A DNA stretch of 64,000 bases from contig NZ_QZFU01000016.1 of the NCBI RefSeq assembly GCF_003598715.1, forward strand, positions 682,001-746,000, read 5' to 3'. The stretch is from Nocardia panacis (lineage in GTDB: Bacteria > Actinomycetota > Actinomycetes > Mycobacteriales > Mycobacteriaceae). Position 1 is the first letter of the stretch, and every line of letters begins with the position of its first letter. The position numbers and the translations under genes were made by a program. The notes beneath the pieces were generated by a model. The model had not been told where the DNA came from, searched no databases, and worked only from the letters and a program-made list of their open reading frames with translations. Of this stretch, positions 1 through 9,308 are shown piece by piece.

Positions 1-611
1 GCGGACAGGGCTGTGTGGCGCAGACCCGAATCCTGGCCCCGCGCAGCCACTATGCCGAAATGCTCGACGCGCTGGTCGAATACGTCAAGACCATGCCGGT
101 CGGCGATCCCACCGACCCGAGTGTGCAACTGGGACCGCTGATTTCGCAAAAGCAACGCGAACGGGTCGAAGGCTATATCGAGAAGGGCAAGCAGGAAGGC
201 GCGCGACTGGTGCTGGGCGGCGGGCGCCCGGCCGGACTGGAACGCGGCTGGTATGTCGAACCGACGATCTTCGCCGATGTCGACAACCGCTGCACCATCG
301 CGCAGGAGGAGATCTTCGGACCGGTGCTCTCGGTCATCCCCTACGAGACCGAGGCGCAGGCCATCGCCCTGGCCAATGACTCGGTGTACGGGCTGGCGGG
401 CTCGGTCTGGACACGCGATATCGAGCACGGCGCGGATATCGCGGCCAAGGTGCGGACCGGAACGTACGCGATCAACTGGTACGCGTTCGATCCCGGTTCG
501 CCCTTCGGCGGCTACAAGAACTCCGGTCTGGGCCGGGAGAACGGACCCGAGGGGCTCGACGCGTTCTGCGAGCAGAAATCGCTGCTCATGCCGCTCGGGT
601 GGACCGGTTAG
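1..611 (+). CDS. Aldehyde dehydrogenase, C-terminal part (5' end outside window)
   Basis: NAD(P)-dependent oxidation of an aldehyde to the acid; substrate unknown. The frame is open from the window edge and begins with GQGC. This is the family's active-site motif, and its catalytic Cys codon is at 12-14, so only the C-terminal 200 or so residues of a roughly 480-residue enzyme are visible. The EEIFGPVLSV cofactor/active-site segment (about 305-335), the late SPFGGYKNSGLGRENG segment and the C-terminal oligomerisation strand are intact. The stop codon overlaps by two bases the stop of the small gene on the opposite strand. The family is certain, the subfamily is not. Confidence 0.93.
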   Translation, partial: GQGCVAQTRILAPRSHYAEMLDALVEYVKTMPVGDPTDPSVQLGPLISQKQRERVEGYIEKGKQEGARLVLGGGRPAGLERGWYVEPTIFADVDNRCTIAQEEIFGPVLSVIPYETEAQAIALANDSVYGLAGSVWTRDIEHGADIAAKVRTGTYAINWYAFDPGSPFGGYKNSGLGRENGPEGLDAFCEQKSLLMPLGWTG

Positions 612-811
612 TTCTCCGGCATCACAACCCGCAGCACGGACTCGCCCGCGTCTGGCGCGTCGACCACGTCGACGCGCCAGCCGGGAGGCAGTACGGCCTC
701 GAGGCGGCCCGCGGCGCGGCGCAGCGGCGTGCTCACGGTCGAATCGATGCCCGCGAGCGTGTCCAGGGTCATATCATCCGATGCGGGGACACCGGTCTCC
801 AGATCGGTCAT
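608..811 (-). CDS. Small hypothetical protein, 67 aa
   Basis: Not recognised. The chosen ATG at 811 follows a good ribosome binding site (GAGAGGTGG, about 7 nt upstream). An upstream in-frame start at 913 would add 34 arginine-rich residues that do not look like natural protein. The protein is acidic at its N-terminus, soluble, and ends in a strand-like VDVVDAPDAGESVLRVVMPE. It converges on the aldehyde dehydrogenase with overlapping stop codons. Small actinobacterial proteins of this type often sit beside dehydrogenases, but no function can be given. Confidence 0.45.
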   Translation of the reverse strand: MTDLETGVPASDDMTLDTLAGIDSTVSTPLRRAAGRLEAVLPPGWRVDVVDAPDAGESVLRVVMPEN

Positions 812-1117
812 GGTCCAACCACCTCTCGCGCGTCGATATCTTCGTTTGACCGCCGGTCGGGGCAGCGGAGCCACGAGTCGATATGGGAAGTAGTTCAGTC
901 GATCAGCTAACACTTAGCAATCGGACGGTTCTGCCCTGAGACACAGAACACAGCCACAGCATAGGACACTTTCGCGCAGACGGAGCACAGCACGCAACTA
1001 CCCCAATTCCCAGGGCGGCAAACCTGATCCCGCAATTGCTCAGCACAGTCGAAGTTCCGACGACGCGTACCACTACCGCGCACCGCAACACCGTAAACAC
1101 CTTCGCGACACACCGAA
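812..1117. other. Non-coding stretch between two minus-strand genes
   Basis: About 300 bases with somewhat lower G+C than the surroundings. Several short open frames exist on both strands but none has a ribosome binding site or plausible composition. It should carry the promoter of neither visible gene except the small gene at 608-811, whose upstream side begins here. No RNA gene or repeat was seen. Confidence 0.5.
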
Positions 1118-1147
1118 GCCGCCGATGGTCAGCAACTCATCGGCGGC
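1118..1147 (-). terminator. Hairpin terminator after the lipoprotein hydrolase
   Basis: A 9-bp perfect stem (GCCGCCGAT at 1118-1126 with ATCGGCGGC at 1139-1147) closes a 12-nt loop 7 bases beyond the stop codon of the minus-strand lipoprotein gene. There is no U-run, as is common for actinobacterial terminators. Confidence 0.6.
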
Positions 1148-1153
1148 CGACGC

Positions 1154-2389
1154 TCAGTGCGCGGGGTGTGACTCCAGGAACCAGCGCAGGGCGACGGCGA
1201 CACCCGCTTTGCCGGAGCTCGGGTGGTCGAGCGGGCCGAGGTCGGTGATCGGCGCGTCGACTCCGTTGCGCCCCAGGTCCGTTCGACACTGCGCCGAATT
1301 GTCCTGCGCCACATCGGTATCGGCGGAGGCGGTGTAGAGCCGGATCGGGAAGCGCGGGGTCCAGTCCCGGCACGAGGCATCGGCGGTGCGCAGGGCGTCG
1401 GCGAAGGGACCGCTCGGGTCGCGCAGCAGATCGAATGCCTTCGGGGTCAGAAGGGCATCGAGGGGCGGCAGGGTCTGGGCGATCTCGACATCGGAATGCG
1501 AACCGTCGAAGAGGGATTCGATACCCGCGGCGTAGGGCGCGCGGAAAAGTTCCTCGGGGGAGCGGTAAATCGGGTGCAGTCGATTCCAGGCCACCAGCGT
1601 GTAGGAGATGTAGAGGGTGCCGGAGACGGGGTTGATCCGATTGTCCAGCAGCGCGGGCAATTCTGCGGCGCGCACGGCGTACGGGCCGCTGATGGCCGCG
1701 ACGGCGGCGGGCCGGAATGCCGAAACCGAATCGTTCTGAAGGGCGCGAGCGAGGGCCAGCGCCGCCGGACCGCCCTGCGAGAAACCGGAGATCTCGAGTT
1801 CGGGACGCAATGGACGATTGATGGACTCGGCCTGAATTCCGGCCGCGCGCACCATATCCAGCGAGGCGGTGGTCTCGGAGGGCAGATCGAGATAGGGGTG
1901 CGCGCCGGGTCCGGCACCGAGACCCAAGTAGTCGGGCGTGATCCCGGCGAAACCCGCCGAGGCGAAAGCCAGGGTGGCCGCGAGATCCCCGCTGTGCTCG
2001 GCCACCGAAGGCGCGTCGGCTTTGGCGAACATGGTGCCGTGCTCGAAGACCACCCCGGTCAGATCCCGATCGCCGCTGATGGGCACCGCCAGCAAACCGC
2101 TCGCCGTCGTCGCCTGACCGCGCGAATCCACCGTGTCGTAGACCAGGCGATAGGTTTCCACGCCGTAGCGCACCGCGGCGGCGTCGAACCCGGTGTCGCC
2201 CAGTTCCTTCGCCACGTCAATCGGGGAATACGTATGCACCGACTCGGCCCGTACGAGCCGCCCCCGTTCCGAATGCTCGGCGCGCGGCGCCGAATCCGCC
2301 TGCGCCGCACAGCCTGTCACCAAACCGGCGATCAAAAGCCCGGCGGCCGCGCACGCCCCTAATGCCCTCGAGGGCGTCCAACCTGTCAT
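1154..2389 (-). CDS. Secreted lipoprotein, alpha/beta hydrolase (lipase/peptidase-like)
   Basis: A 411-aa exported hydrolase. The N-terminus is a signal peptide ending in a lipobox (LVTGC, Cys at about residue 27), so the protein should be lipid-anchored on the outer face of the membrane. The middle holds the nucleophile elbow GFSQGG (GxSxG) at about residue 204, and an earlier VVFEHGT strand-turn resembles the oxyanion region of prolyl-oligopeptidase and secretory-lipase folds. The C-terminal ITDLGPLDHPSSGKAGVA segment offers the catalytic His. The substrate is unknown. It is monocistronic, between the pckG terminator and its own hairpin at 1118-1147. Confidence 0.8.
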   Translation of the reverse strand: MTGWTPSRALGACAAAGLLIAGLVTGCAAQADSAPRAEHSERGRLVRAESVHTYSPIDVAKELGDTGFDAAAVRYGVETYRLVYDTVDSRGQATTASGLLAVPISGDRDLTGVVFEHGTMFAKADAPSVAEHSGDLAATLAFASAGFAGITPDYLGLGAGPGAHPYLDLPSETTASLDMVRAAGIQAESINRPLRPELEISGFSQGGPAALALARALQNDSVSAFRPAAVAAISGPYAVRAAELPALLDNRINPVSGTLYISYTLVAWNRLHPIYRSPEELFRAPYAAGIESLFDGSHSDVEIAQTLPPLDALLTPKAFDLLRDPSGPFADALRTADASCRDWTPRFPIRLYTASADTDVAQDNSAQCRTDLGRNGVDAPITDLGPLDHPSSGKAGVAVALRWFLESHPAH

Positions 2390-2465
2390 GATCCCAGCTC
2401 ACCGGTCGACCGCACAGGGGTCAATCGCGCCGCGGGGTGAATCGCGCTCCCCCCTGGGTATGAGT

Positions 2466-2505
2466 ACACCGACGCCCGCGCCGTAATCGGCGCGGGCGTC
2501 GGTGT
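2466..2505 (-). terminator. Strong hairpin terminator after pckG
   Basis: A perfect 18-bp inverted repeat (2466-2483 with 2488-2505) around the 4-nt loop TAAT, starting 9 bases past the pckG stop codon. It is one of the longest perfect stems in the window. It probably separates pckG from the lipoprotein gene downstream on the same strand. Confidence 0.8.
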
Positions 2506-2514
2506 GTCTCGGGA

Positions 2515-4341
2515 TCAGGCCAGGCGCTGCTTGAGCGATTCGAACTCGTCGCGAATGCCGGAAGGCAGTCTGTCGCCGATGAACTCGAACCACTCCTCGA
2601 TGAGCGGTAGCTCCGCGCGCCACTCCTCGGCGTTCACCGCCAGGGCCTCGTCCACATCGGCGGCCTGCACATCCAGCCCCGCGAGGTCGAGCTGGGCGGC
2701 GGTGGGGACATTGCCGATCGCGGTCTCGGCGGCCTGCGCACCGCCCTCGATCCGACCCACGATCCACTCCAGCACGCGGGAGTTCTCACCGAAGCCGGGC
2801 CACAGGAAGCGGCCGTCGGCGCCGCGCCGGAACCAGTTGACGTAGAAGATCTTCGGCAGCTTCGCCGCGTCGGCGTTCTTGCCGAGATTGATCCAGTGGC
2901 CCAGGTAGTCGCCGACGTGGTAGCCCATGAACGGCAGCATGGCCATCGGGTCGCGGCGCACGGAGCCCACCTTGCCCTCGGCCGCCGCGGTCTGCTCGGA
3001 GGACAGCGTCGCGCCCATGAAAACGCCGTGCTGCCAATCGAAGGATTCGGTGACCAGCGGGACGGTGGTCTTGCGCCGCCCGCCGAACAGAATCGCCGAA
3101 ATCGGCACACCCTGCGGGTCGTCCCATTCCGGGGCCAGGGTGGGGCACTGCGACATCGGCGTGCAGTAGCGCGAATTCGGGTGCGCGGCAAGGGTTTCCG
3201 TCTCGCGGAGAATCCAGTCGTTACCCTTCCAATCGATCAGGTGATCGGGCTCGCCCTCGAGACCCTCCCACCAGACATCGTTGTCATCGGTGCGCGCGAC
3301 ATTGGTGTAGACGGTATTGCCCGCCTCCATCGTGGCCATCGCATTCGGATTCGACGAATGATTGGTGCCCGGCGCGACACCGAAGAATCCGAATTCCGGA
3401 TTCACCGCGTAGAGGCGACCATCGGCGCCGAAGCGCATCCACGCGATATCGTCGCCGAGGGTTTCCGCGCGCCAACCCGGCACGGTCGGCTGAATCATCG
3501 CGAGATTCGTCTTACCACATGCGCTCGGGAACGCCGCCGCAATGTAGTACGCCTTGTTCTCGGGGGAGATGAGCTTGAGGATCAGCATGTGCTCGGCCAA
3601 CCAACCCTCGTCATGGGCCATGGCCGAGGCGATACGCAGCGAGTAGCACTTCTTGCCGAGCAGCGCGTTGCCGCCGTAGCCCGAGCCGTAGCTCCAGATC
3701 TCGCGCGCCTCGGGGAAGTGGGTGATGTATTTGGTGTCGTTACAGGGCCACGGCACATCGGCCTGACCGGCGGCCAGCGGCGCGCCCACCGAATGCAGCG
3801 CCTTCACGAACGGGCGGTCGGTGCCCAACTTCTCCAGCGCGGCCGTGCCCATGCGGGTCATGACGCGCATGGAGACCACGACGTATTCCGAATCGGTGAT
3901 CTCGACGCCCAGTTTCGGATCGGCGGCACCGAGCGGACCCATGCAGAACGGCACCACGTACATGGTGCGGCCCTTCATCGAGCCGCGGTACAGCTCGGTC
4001 ATGGTGGCGCGCATCTCGGCCGGATCGACCCAGTTGTTGGTCGGACCCGCGTCGGCCTCGGCCTCCGAGCAGATGAAGGTGCGCGATTCGACCCTGGCCA
4101 CGTCGGACGGATCGGACAGGGCGAGGAAGGAGTTCGGCTTCTTCTTCTCGTCGAGCTTGCGGAAGGTGCCCGCGGCGACCAACTGCCCGGTCAACCTATC
4201 CCATTCGGAATCGGAACCATCGGCCCACACCACCCGATCGGGCTGGGTGAGTTCCGCGATTTCTTGTACCCAGGCGAGTAGTTCCCTGTGCTCGGTCGGC
4301 GCGTCGGATCCATGAAGACCAGGAATGGTCGCTGAGGTCAT
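2515..4341 (-). CDS. pckG: Phosphoenolpyruvate carboxykinase (GTP)
   Basis: Converts oxaloacetate plus GTP to phosphoenolpyruvate, CO2 and GDP, the entry step of gluconeogenesis, in the cytoplasm. The length of 608 aa is normal for GTP-type enzymes. The PEPCK P-loop with its reactive Cys, [12 protein letters not shown], is at about residue 272. The downstream metal/nucleotide segments ([21 protein letters not shown]) and the C-terminal [20 protein letters not shown] are all intact. The start MTSATIPGL at 4341 was preferred over an upstream in-frame start at 4398 because family members begin near here. It is followed by a strong hairpin. In M. tuberculosis the orthologue (Rv0211) sits in the same neighbourhood. 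Confidence 0.97.
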   Translation of the reverse strand: MTSATIPGLHGSDAPTEHRELLAWVQEIAELTQPDRVVWADGSDSEWDRLTGQLVAAGTFRKLDEKKKPNSFLALSDPSDVARVESRTFICSEAEADAGPTNNWVDPAEMRATMTELYRGSMKGRTMYVVPFCMGPLGAADPKLGVEITDSEYVVVSMRVMTRMGTAALEKLGTDRPFVKALHSVGAPLAAGQADVPWPCNDTKYITHFPEAREIWSYGSGYGGNALLGKKCYSLRIASAMAHDEGWLAEHMLILKLISPENKAYYIAAAFPSACGKTNLAMIQPTVPGWRAETLGDDIAWMRFGADGRLYAVNPEFGFFGVAPGTNHSSNPNAMATMEAGNTVYTNVARTDDNDVWWEGLEGEPDHLIDWKGNDWILRETETLAAHPNSRYCTPMSQCPTLAPEWDDPQGVPISAILFGGRRKTTVPLVTESFDWQHGVFMGATLSSEQTAAAEGKVGSVRRDPMAMLPFMGYHVGDYLGHWINLGKNADAAKLPKIFYVNWFRRGADGRFLWPGFGENSRVLEWIVGRIEGGAQAAETAIGNVPTAAQLDLAGLDVQAADVDEALAVNAEEWRAELPLIEEWFEFIGDRLPSGIRDEFESLKQRLA

Positions 4342-4573
4342 GAAAACTCTCCTGAGATGGGCGGAGCGCGATGCTGGCCCGGCATCGAGCGCCACCATTG
4401 GCGGGATGGCGACCGCTACGACCTATATGCGCTGCCGAACCGGACGGCGAGCACGGACTGAAGCGGACGCCCAGGTTCCTGAGTAGAGGTTAACGCGATG
4501 TGACCGTCGGAACGGAATCGGGTTGCTCACATAAGCCATTTCCGTCGAGGTGTGCGCTAAACCACAAAGTAAT

Positions 4574-6250
4574 CTAATTAACACTCGAATCCCGGCGATC
4601 CAGACAATCGATATCGCGGCGGCAAGCGGCCAGTTGTCCCGGTTGTTCCGCGGCCATCCGCCGTAATCGGACCTCCAATTCGGCCACGCGACGATCGGTT
4701 TCCACCATTGCCGCCGCGCTCGCGCGCACCACCCGATCCGAGAGCGCCGTCTCGATTTCCACCAGCGCCGTGGTGACCCGCTGCTCGAGCTGCGCCTTCA
4801 CATTGACCAGCGCCTCGGACATCCACTGCCGAACGTGGTTTCGGTCGGCCACCTGACCACGCGCGCGCACCACCCAGGCCGCCGCACCCGCGCCCAGCAG
4901 CAGCGTCACCGGCACGCTCGCCACCTCCAACGCGGGCACCAGCGACAGCGGCGACACCAGCAACCGACCCAACCCGACCCCGGCCGAGGCCCCCAGGGCA
5001 ATCATGAGGTGATCTTCGACACCGCGGTGGCGCGGATCCGGCTCCGCACCGACGCGCGGGGCGGGATCGCGACGACGATAGGGGGTGGGCTCCGCGGGCG
5101 AGAGCTCGCCGACCCGATGCGTCAGCGGTTCACCGACCCCATGGGTCGATGGTTCACCGACCCCATGGGTCAACAGCTCGCCTGCCCGGTGGGTCAACTC
5201 GGCCGAGCGCTGCTCGATCTCGGCGTCCACCTGACCGGTCAACTCGGTCACCGCGTGCTGCAAACGCTCGGGATAGTCCCGGAATTCGCGGCGCCGCAAC
5301 CGGTCGAGTTCGGCGCGGGCGGACGCGTGCAGGGCGCGCACCCGGCTGCCGGCCTCGGTCAGCAGGTCGACCCGCGCCAGGTGCAACTGGCCGCGCAGCG
5401 TGGACAGGGCGGTGGTGCGGCCGCCGTCGCGACCGGCCAGCAGCCTCGCCCGCTCCTCGCGCAGGCGGCCCGGTTCCGCACCGGAACTCAACTGCCGCAC
5501 CTGATCCTCGACGCGGGCGCGGGTCTCGGCGATGACCCGCGCGGTGATCGCCGCAGCGCGCTCGGCGTCCACCGTGTCCGCGCCCGTGGCGGCGGCGGTG
5601 AGGCGGGCGTGCAGCGCGCCGAGTCCGGCGCGGTCGATGAGGCCCGGATCGCCGGTGCTGCGCCCGGCCACCGCGAGTCGACCGGATACGGGCAGGATCT
5701 CGAGTTCACCCAGGCCCGCCGCGGTCAGCGACGCCCGGTCGAGTTCGAGCACCGAACGCCAATCCTGGTGTGCGTGAATGCCATTCATCGCCAGTATCAA
5801 ATGCGTCCCGCTCCGGTGCAGCCGTCGCAGCGCCCGCAGCGTATCGCCGCCGAGGGCGCTGCCCGCATCCAGCAGGATCAGCGCGACCGGGGCCTGCGTC
5901 GCCGAGGACGCTCCGGTGATCTCCACGGCGGCCACGGCGTCCTGGACCGGATCTCCGAGCGCGATGGTGGGTTCGTAGCGGGCCAGCTCGGTGCGCAGCA
6001 GGGTGGTGTTCGCGTCATCGGGACCGATCAAAGTGACCGCGCCGGAACGGGATCCGGCGCGCACCGCCTTCAGCAAGGCCATACCCTGCGGATTCCACCG
6101 CGCCACAACGGCTTCCAGCTCCGGGTCCAGCTCGCTCGAAGGAGATGGCGGATTCGACCGCGCCGCACCGGGATCGGCGATCGGCTCGGTCACCTCCCGG
6201 CCGTCGGGCGCGCCGAGCCGCGGCGCCCCGGTCTGCTCAGAGTCCGGCAC
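4574..6250 (-). CDS. Membrane-associated degenerate GTPase-like protein (Rv0210-like)
   Basis: A 558-aa protein placed where M. tuberculosis has Rv0210, from memory of that locus. The N-terminal 200 residues look like a decayed GTPase domain: LIGPDDANTTLL sits where a P-loop would be, and LILAMNG sits where the NKxD base-recognition motif would be. A long helical, arginine-rich middle follows (about 240-390), then a Pro/Gly-rich segment with an 8-residue tandem repeat. A hydrophobic hairpin (about residues 430-475) and a C-terminal coiled coil complete a layout resembling bacterial dynamin-like proteins. It starts with GTG and overlaps the preceding partner gene by 14 bp, so the two are probably co-translated. 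The function is inferred only. Confidence 0.65.
   Translation of the reverse strand: MPDSEQTGAPRLGAPDGREVTEPIADPGAARSNPPSPSSELDPELEAVVARWNPQGMALLKAVRAGSRSGAVTLIGPDDANTTLLRTELARYEPTIALGDPVQDAVAAVEITGASSATQAPVALILLDAGSALGGDTLRALRRLHRSGTHLILAMNGIHAHQDWRSVLELDRASLTAAGLGELEILPVSGRLAVAGRSTGDPGLIDRAGLGALHARLTAAATGADTVDAERAAAITARVIAETRARVEDQVRQLSSGAEPGRLREERARLLAGRDGGRTTALSTLRGQLHLARVDLLTEAGSRVRALHASARAELDRLRRREFRDYPERLQHAVTELTGQVDAEIEQRSAELTHRAGELLTHGVGEPSTHGVGEPLTHRVGELSPAEPTPYRRRDPAPRVGAEPDPRHRGVEDHLMIALGASAGVGLGRLLVSPLSLVPALEVASVPVTLLLGAGAAAWVVRARGQVADRNHVRQWMSEALVNVKAQLEQRVTTALVEIETALSDRVVRASAAAMVETDRRVAELEVRLRRMAAEQPGQLAACRRDIDCLDRRDSSVN
5105..5200 (-). repeat. 24-bp in-frame tandem repeat, four copies
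   Basis: Four consecutive 24-bp units (from 5105, 5129, 5153 and 5177), the central two nearly identical, encode the 8-residue unit THGVGEPL and variants inside the Rv0210-like protein. The period is a multiple of three, so copy-number change would lengthen the linker without breaking the frame. Confidence 0.85.
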
Positions 6251-7373
6251 CGCTCAAACGATCCCATAGTCGGATGTAGCCGTTGTGCACCCGCAGCGCG
6301 GCACGGCGTGCGGCGGGCGACATCTCCCCGGACACCACCGCCCGCCAGCGGGTGGCGCGGGCGATCGCGTCGTCGGCGTCCACCGGGGACGGATTGGCGT
6401 AACCCGCGGCCAGATGGGCGACATCCGGGCAAGCCAGCCCCGCGCACAGGCCCAACCAGCTCGCCTGGTCGCCCGCCAGGAAATCCTCCAGCAGCGCACG
6501 GCCGTGACTATCGGGCGAGGGGATGGCCCGAGCGGCCAAGCGGGTCAGGGTGTCGAGCAGGTCGCCGCCGCGCAGCGCCTGCACCCGCTCGTAGCGCAGA
6601 TGCACCAGATGGTGCAGTGGCTCGACGCCGCTGGCGGCGTACAGCAACTGCAGCAGCGAGGTGGGTGCGATATCCGGATCGTGGCGCACGGCGGTGAGCG
6701 CGCACGCCACGCCGTACAGATCCCAGCGGCTCAGCAGTTCGACGCGTTCGGCCACGTCCGGACCCGCCGCAGGGGAGGTGAACAGCTCGGGGGAGAGCGT
6801 GAACGCCGGATCCGCAGTGACCGCATGCCTTCTCAGGGTGACCAGATCGGCCGCCGTCACCACACCCGACCTGGTCCGCGCCGCCAGCGAGGCGATCACC
6901 GGCAGTGTGGACATGCCCAGATCCCGACCGATCCGATCGGCCGCGACCACCGCGTCGGCCCAGCGCGAACCCACCGAATCGGCCTTGTTGAGCACCACCA
7001 CCGTGCGCGCGGCGGGCAATTCGCCCAGCACCCTGCGGTCGGCGGCGGTCGGCGTGCCCGCCAGCACGTAGAGGACGATATCGGCGTCCAGCACCGGATC
7101 GGGAGCGCCCGGCGCGTCCACCGGATCGGTCTCCAACGCCGACATGAGCGCCAGCGCGCCCAGCAGGGTGCTGCGCCCGGAATGGGCGCGACCCGCCACC
7201 TGGATGCGCGGCAGCCTGCGCCATTCGGTCACCGCCGCGCCGACGTGATCACCGAGTCGGGTATCCGCGCCACCCGCGACCATCAGGTCGTTCAGCAATC
7301 GCTGCATCCGGTCGCCCTCGCGACCGGGCAGGCCGCGCGCGCGCATCTGCCCCGATCCCATCTGTGCGGCCAT
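6237..7373 (-). CDS. GTPase-like protein with altered P-loop (Rv0209-like)
   Basis: A 378-aa protein at the position of M. tuberculosis Rv0209. A P-loop-like GRAHSGRST at about residue 62 has Arg in place of the usual Lys. A DADIVLYVLAG strand and VVLNKADS (an intact NKxD G4 motif) follow, so this looks like a small GTPase with reduced or atypical hydrolysis. The helical C-terminal half is rich in Leu/Ala and lacks obvious membrane segments. The ATG at 7373 is preferred because ATAGGGGGT lies just upstream; an earlier in-frame start exists at 7397. It overlaps the following gene by 14 bp, and the pair probably forms a complex. Confidence 0.65.
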   Translation of the reverse strand: MAAQMGSGQMRARGLPGREGDRMQRLLNDLMVAGGADTRLGDHVGAAVTEWRRLPRIQVAGRAHSGRSTLLGALALMSALETDPVDAPGAPDPVLDADIVLYVLAGTPTAADRRVLGELPAARTVVVLNKADSVGSRWADAVVAADRIGRDLGMSTLPVIASLAARTRSGVVTAADLVTLRRHAVTADPAFTLSPELFTSPAAGPDVAERVELLSRWDLYGVACALTAVRHDPDIAPTSLLQLLYAASGVEPLHHLVHLRYERVQALRGGDLLDTLTRLAARAIPSPDSHGRALLEDFLAGDQASWLGLCAGLACPDVAHLAAGYANPSPVDADDAIARATRWRAVVSGEMSPAARRAALRVHNGYIRLWDRLSGAGL

Positions 7374-7384
7374 CGCACCCCCTA

Positions 7385-7760
7385 TCACGCGGCGCAATTG
7401 TTACAGATCACGGCCGCGCGCTCAGCTACCACTGAAGTATTTGTTGGCGGTGCGCACCGCCCCGGCGCCTCGAACGGACCGGCGCGCAGGATGCCCGCGT
7501 TGTTGATCAGTAATGTCCAGCCTGCCTGACGCGCCGTGGAACTCCGCCAACCACTCGGCCCATTGCGTGGCATTCGTCACATCGAGCACGCCCGTGCGGA
7601 TGAGTCCGCCCGTGCCGTTCACCTCGCCCACGAGCCTGCTCAGACCCACCTCGTCGATGTCGTAGGCGCCGACCTGAAAGCCCCGCGCGGCGAAAAGCAG
7701 CGCGGTGGCCCGGCCGATTCCGGCCGCGCCACCGGTGATGAACACCGACGGACCGGTCAT
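7385..7760 (-). pseudogene. Short-chain dehydrogenase, frameshifted and truncated
   Basis: The N-terminal Rossmann part is intact (FITGGAAGIGRATALLFAARG, a TGxxxGIG cofactor motif near residue 9). At about 7510 the frame is lost: the expected LDILINNAG is split, with GRLDI in one frame and LINNAGILRAGPFE in the next, which one extra base explains. Similarity ends within about 20 residues after the NNAG motif, so the catalytic Tyr-x3-Lys half is missing altogether. It lies between the Rv0209-like gene and the divergent lipase gene and is absent from the M. tuberculosis arrangement as I recall it, so it is probably a decayed insertion. Confidence 0.8.
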
Positions 7761-7932
7761 ATCCGCAGTCTAGTGCCGGGCCGCCCAACGGCCTCGGGGT
7801 TCCCAGACCGGCTCGAGTTGACCTAGTCTGATCGGATCGTCGCGGCCAGACCCGGTGCGCGGCATGGCGTTTCGGCCTCGAGCACTGCCGCGCGGCAGCT
7901 CCGGCCCGAGAAGACTCGATGAGGAGGGTGCC

Positions 7933-9249
7933 ATGGCGGCCGTCGAGTCGGCAACCGGTAGCAAACCCCTGCTGCCGAGCAGCGATCCGTTCTATCGGCC
8001 GCCGCGAGATCTCGCGACCGAGTCGCCGGGCGCCATCCTGCGCAGCCGCCAGGTCGAACTGGCCCTGTTCGGACTTGTCCCGCAGCGGGTCTCGGCCTGG
8101 CAACTGCTCTACCGCAGCTGCGATCTGCACGGCACACCCGAGGCCGCCGTCACCACGGTCCTGCTGCCGCTGGGGGCCGACCCGCGAGAAATGCGGCCGC
8201 TGCTGGCCTTTCAAACCGCGATGGACGCCGTAGCCGAGACCTGCTCCCCCTCCTACGCTTTGCGTCGCGGCGCGGACGCGTTCGGCTCGGTGACCCAGTT
8301 CGAATGGCTGCTGCTGGCCAACGCGCTGCGCCGGGGCTGGGCGATCAGCATCGCCGATCACGAAGGCCCGCACGGGCATTTCGGCGCACCACGCGAACCC
8401 GGATACCGCACGCTCGACGGCGTGCGGGCCGCGCTGCGCTTCGCGCCCCTCGGTCTGGCCCCCGATACACCGGTGGCGGTGTGGGGATATTCCGGTGGCG
8501 GCATGGCGAGCTCGTGGACAGTGGAGATGGCCCCCGACTACGCGCCCGAGATCGATATCGTCGGCGCGGTATTGGGCGCGCCCGTCGGCGATCCGGGCCA
8601 GGTCTTCGTGCGACTCAACGGATCCCGCTTCGCCGGACTGCCCACCATCGTGGTGGCCGCGCTGCGCGGGCTGTATCCGGTGCTCGGCGCGGTCATCGAC
8701 GAACTCGACGCCGACGGGCGACGCATGGTCGCCCGCGCCGCGCGCGCCACACCGACACTGGCCGTACTCGCCCTGGCGGGCCGCCGCTTCGACGACCACC
8801 TGCCGCGCCCACTCGCCGAGGTGCTCGCCACGCCGGAACTGCGGCGCGTCTTCGACGAGCTGCGCCTGGGCAATTCCGCCCCGACCTGCCCGGTGCTGGT
8901 GGTGCAGCCGGTGCACGATCAGGTCATCGACGTCGAATGCGTCGACGGCCAGGTGGCGCGCTATCGCGGCGGCGGCGCGGCCGTCACCTACGTGCGCGAC
9001 CGACTCAGCGAGCATTTCTCGCTGCTCCCGCTGGCCACCCCGCTCAGCCTGAACTGGCTCGCCGACCGCCTGGCCGGTGCGCCGGTCCGCGACGCGGGCA
9101 CCCGCACGGTGTGGTCGGTCGCGGCCTCGACATCGGGGCTGCGCGGACTGTGGACGATGGCCGAGACCGCGCTGCTGGTCGCGCTCGGGCGTCCACTGCG
9201 TCAGGAGTCGGCACCGACGGCGCGGATTCCCCGCGTGCGCGCCGCCTGA
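7933..9249 (+). CDS. Secretory-lipase family alpha/beta hydrolase
   Basis: A 438-aa protein of the fungal/actinobacterial secretory lipase (LIP) type. The chosen ATG at 7933 follows GAGGAGGG at 7921-7928; the open frame extends 26 codons further upstream. Visible are DPFYRPPRDL near the N-terminus (typical of the family), the nucleophile elbow GYSGGGMASSW at about residue 188, PVLVVQPVHDQVID with the probable catalytic Asp, and SEHFSLLPLATP with the probable catalytic His. No clear cleavable signal peptide is seen, so location is uncertain. It probably acts on esters or acylglycerols. It lies between the SDR pseudogene and trmB. Confidence 0.8.
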   Translation: MAAVESATGSKPLLPSSDPFYRPPRDLATESPGAILRSRQVELALFGLVPQRVSAWQLLYRSCDLHGTPEAAVTTVLLPLGADPREMRPLLAFQTAMDAVAETCSPSYALRRGADAFGSVTQFEWLLLANALRRGWAISIADHEGPHGHFGAPREPGYRTLDGVRAALRFAPLGLAPDTPVAVWGYSGGGMASSWTVEMAPDYAPEIDIVGAVLGAPVGDPGQVFVRLNGSRFAGLPTIVVAALRGLYPVLGAVIDELDADGRRMVARAARATPTLAVLALAGRRFDDHLPRPLAEVLATPELRRVFDELRLGNSAPTCPVLVVQPVHDQVIDVECVDGQVARYRGGGAAVTYVRDRLSEHFSLLPLATPLSLNWLADRLAGAPVRDAGTRTVWSVAASTSGLRGLWTMAETALLVALGRPLRQESAPTARIPRVRAA

Positions 9250-9308
9250 GCGGCCGGGAGGGCGGCAGCGCGCGGTCGAGTGCGGCGCTGATCGTCCAAT
9301 GCTGGACA

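Noticed and set aside
2896..4281. 461-codon plus-strand frame across pckG
   Set aside because: Antisense shadow of PEP carboxykinase; composition dominated by Arg, His and Gly and no ribosome binding site.
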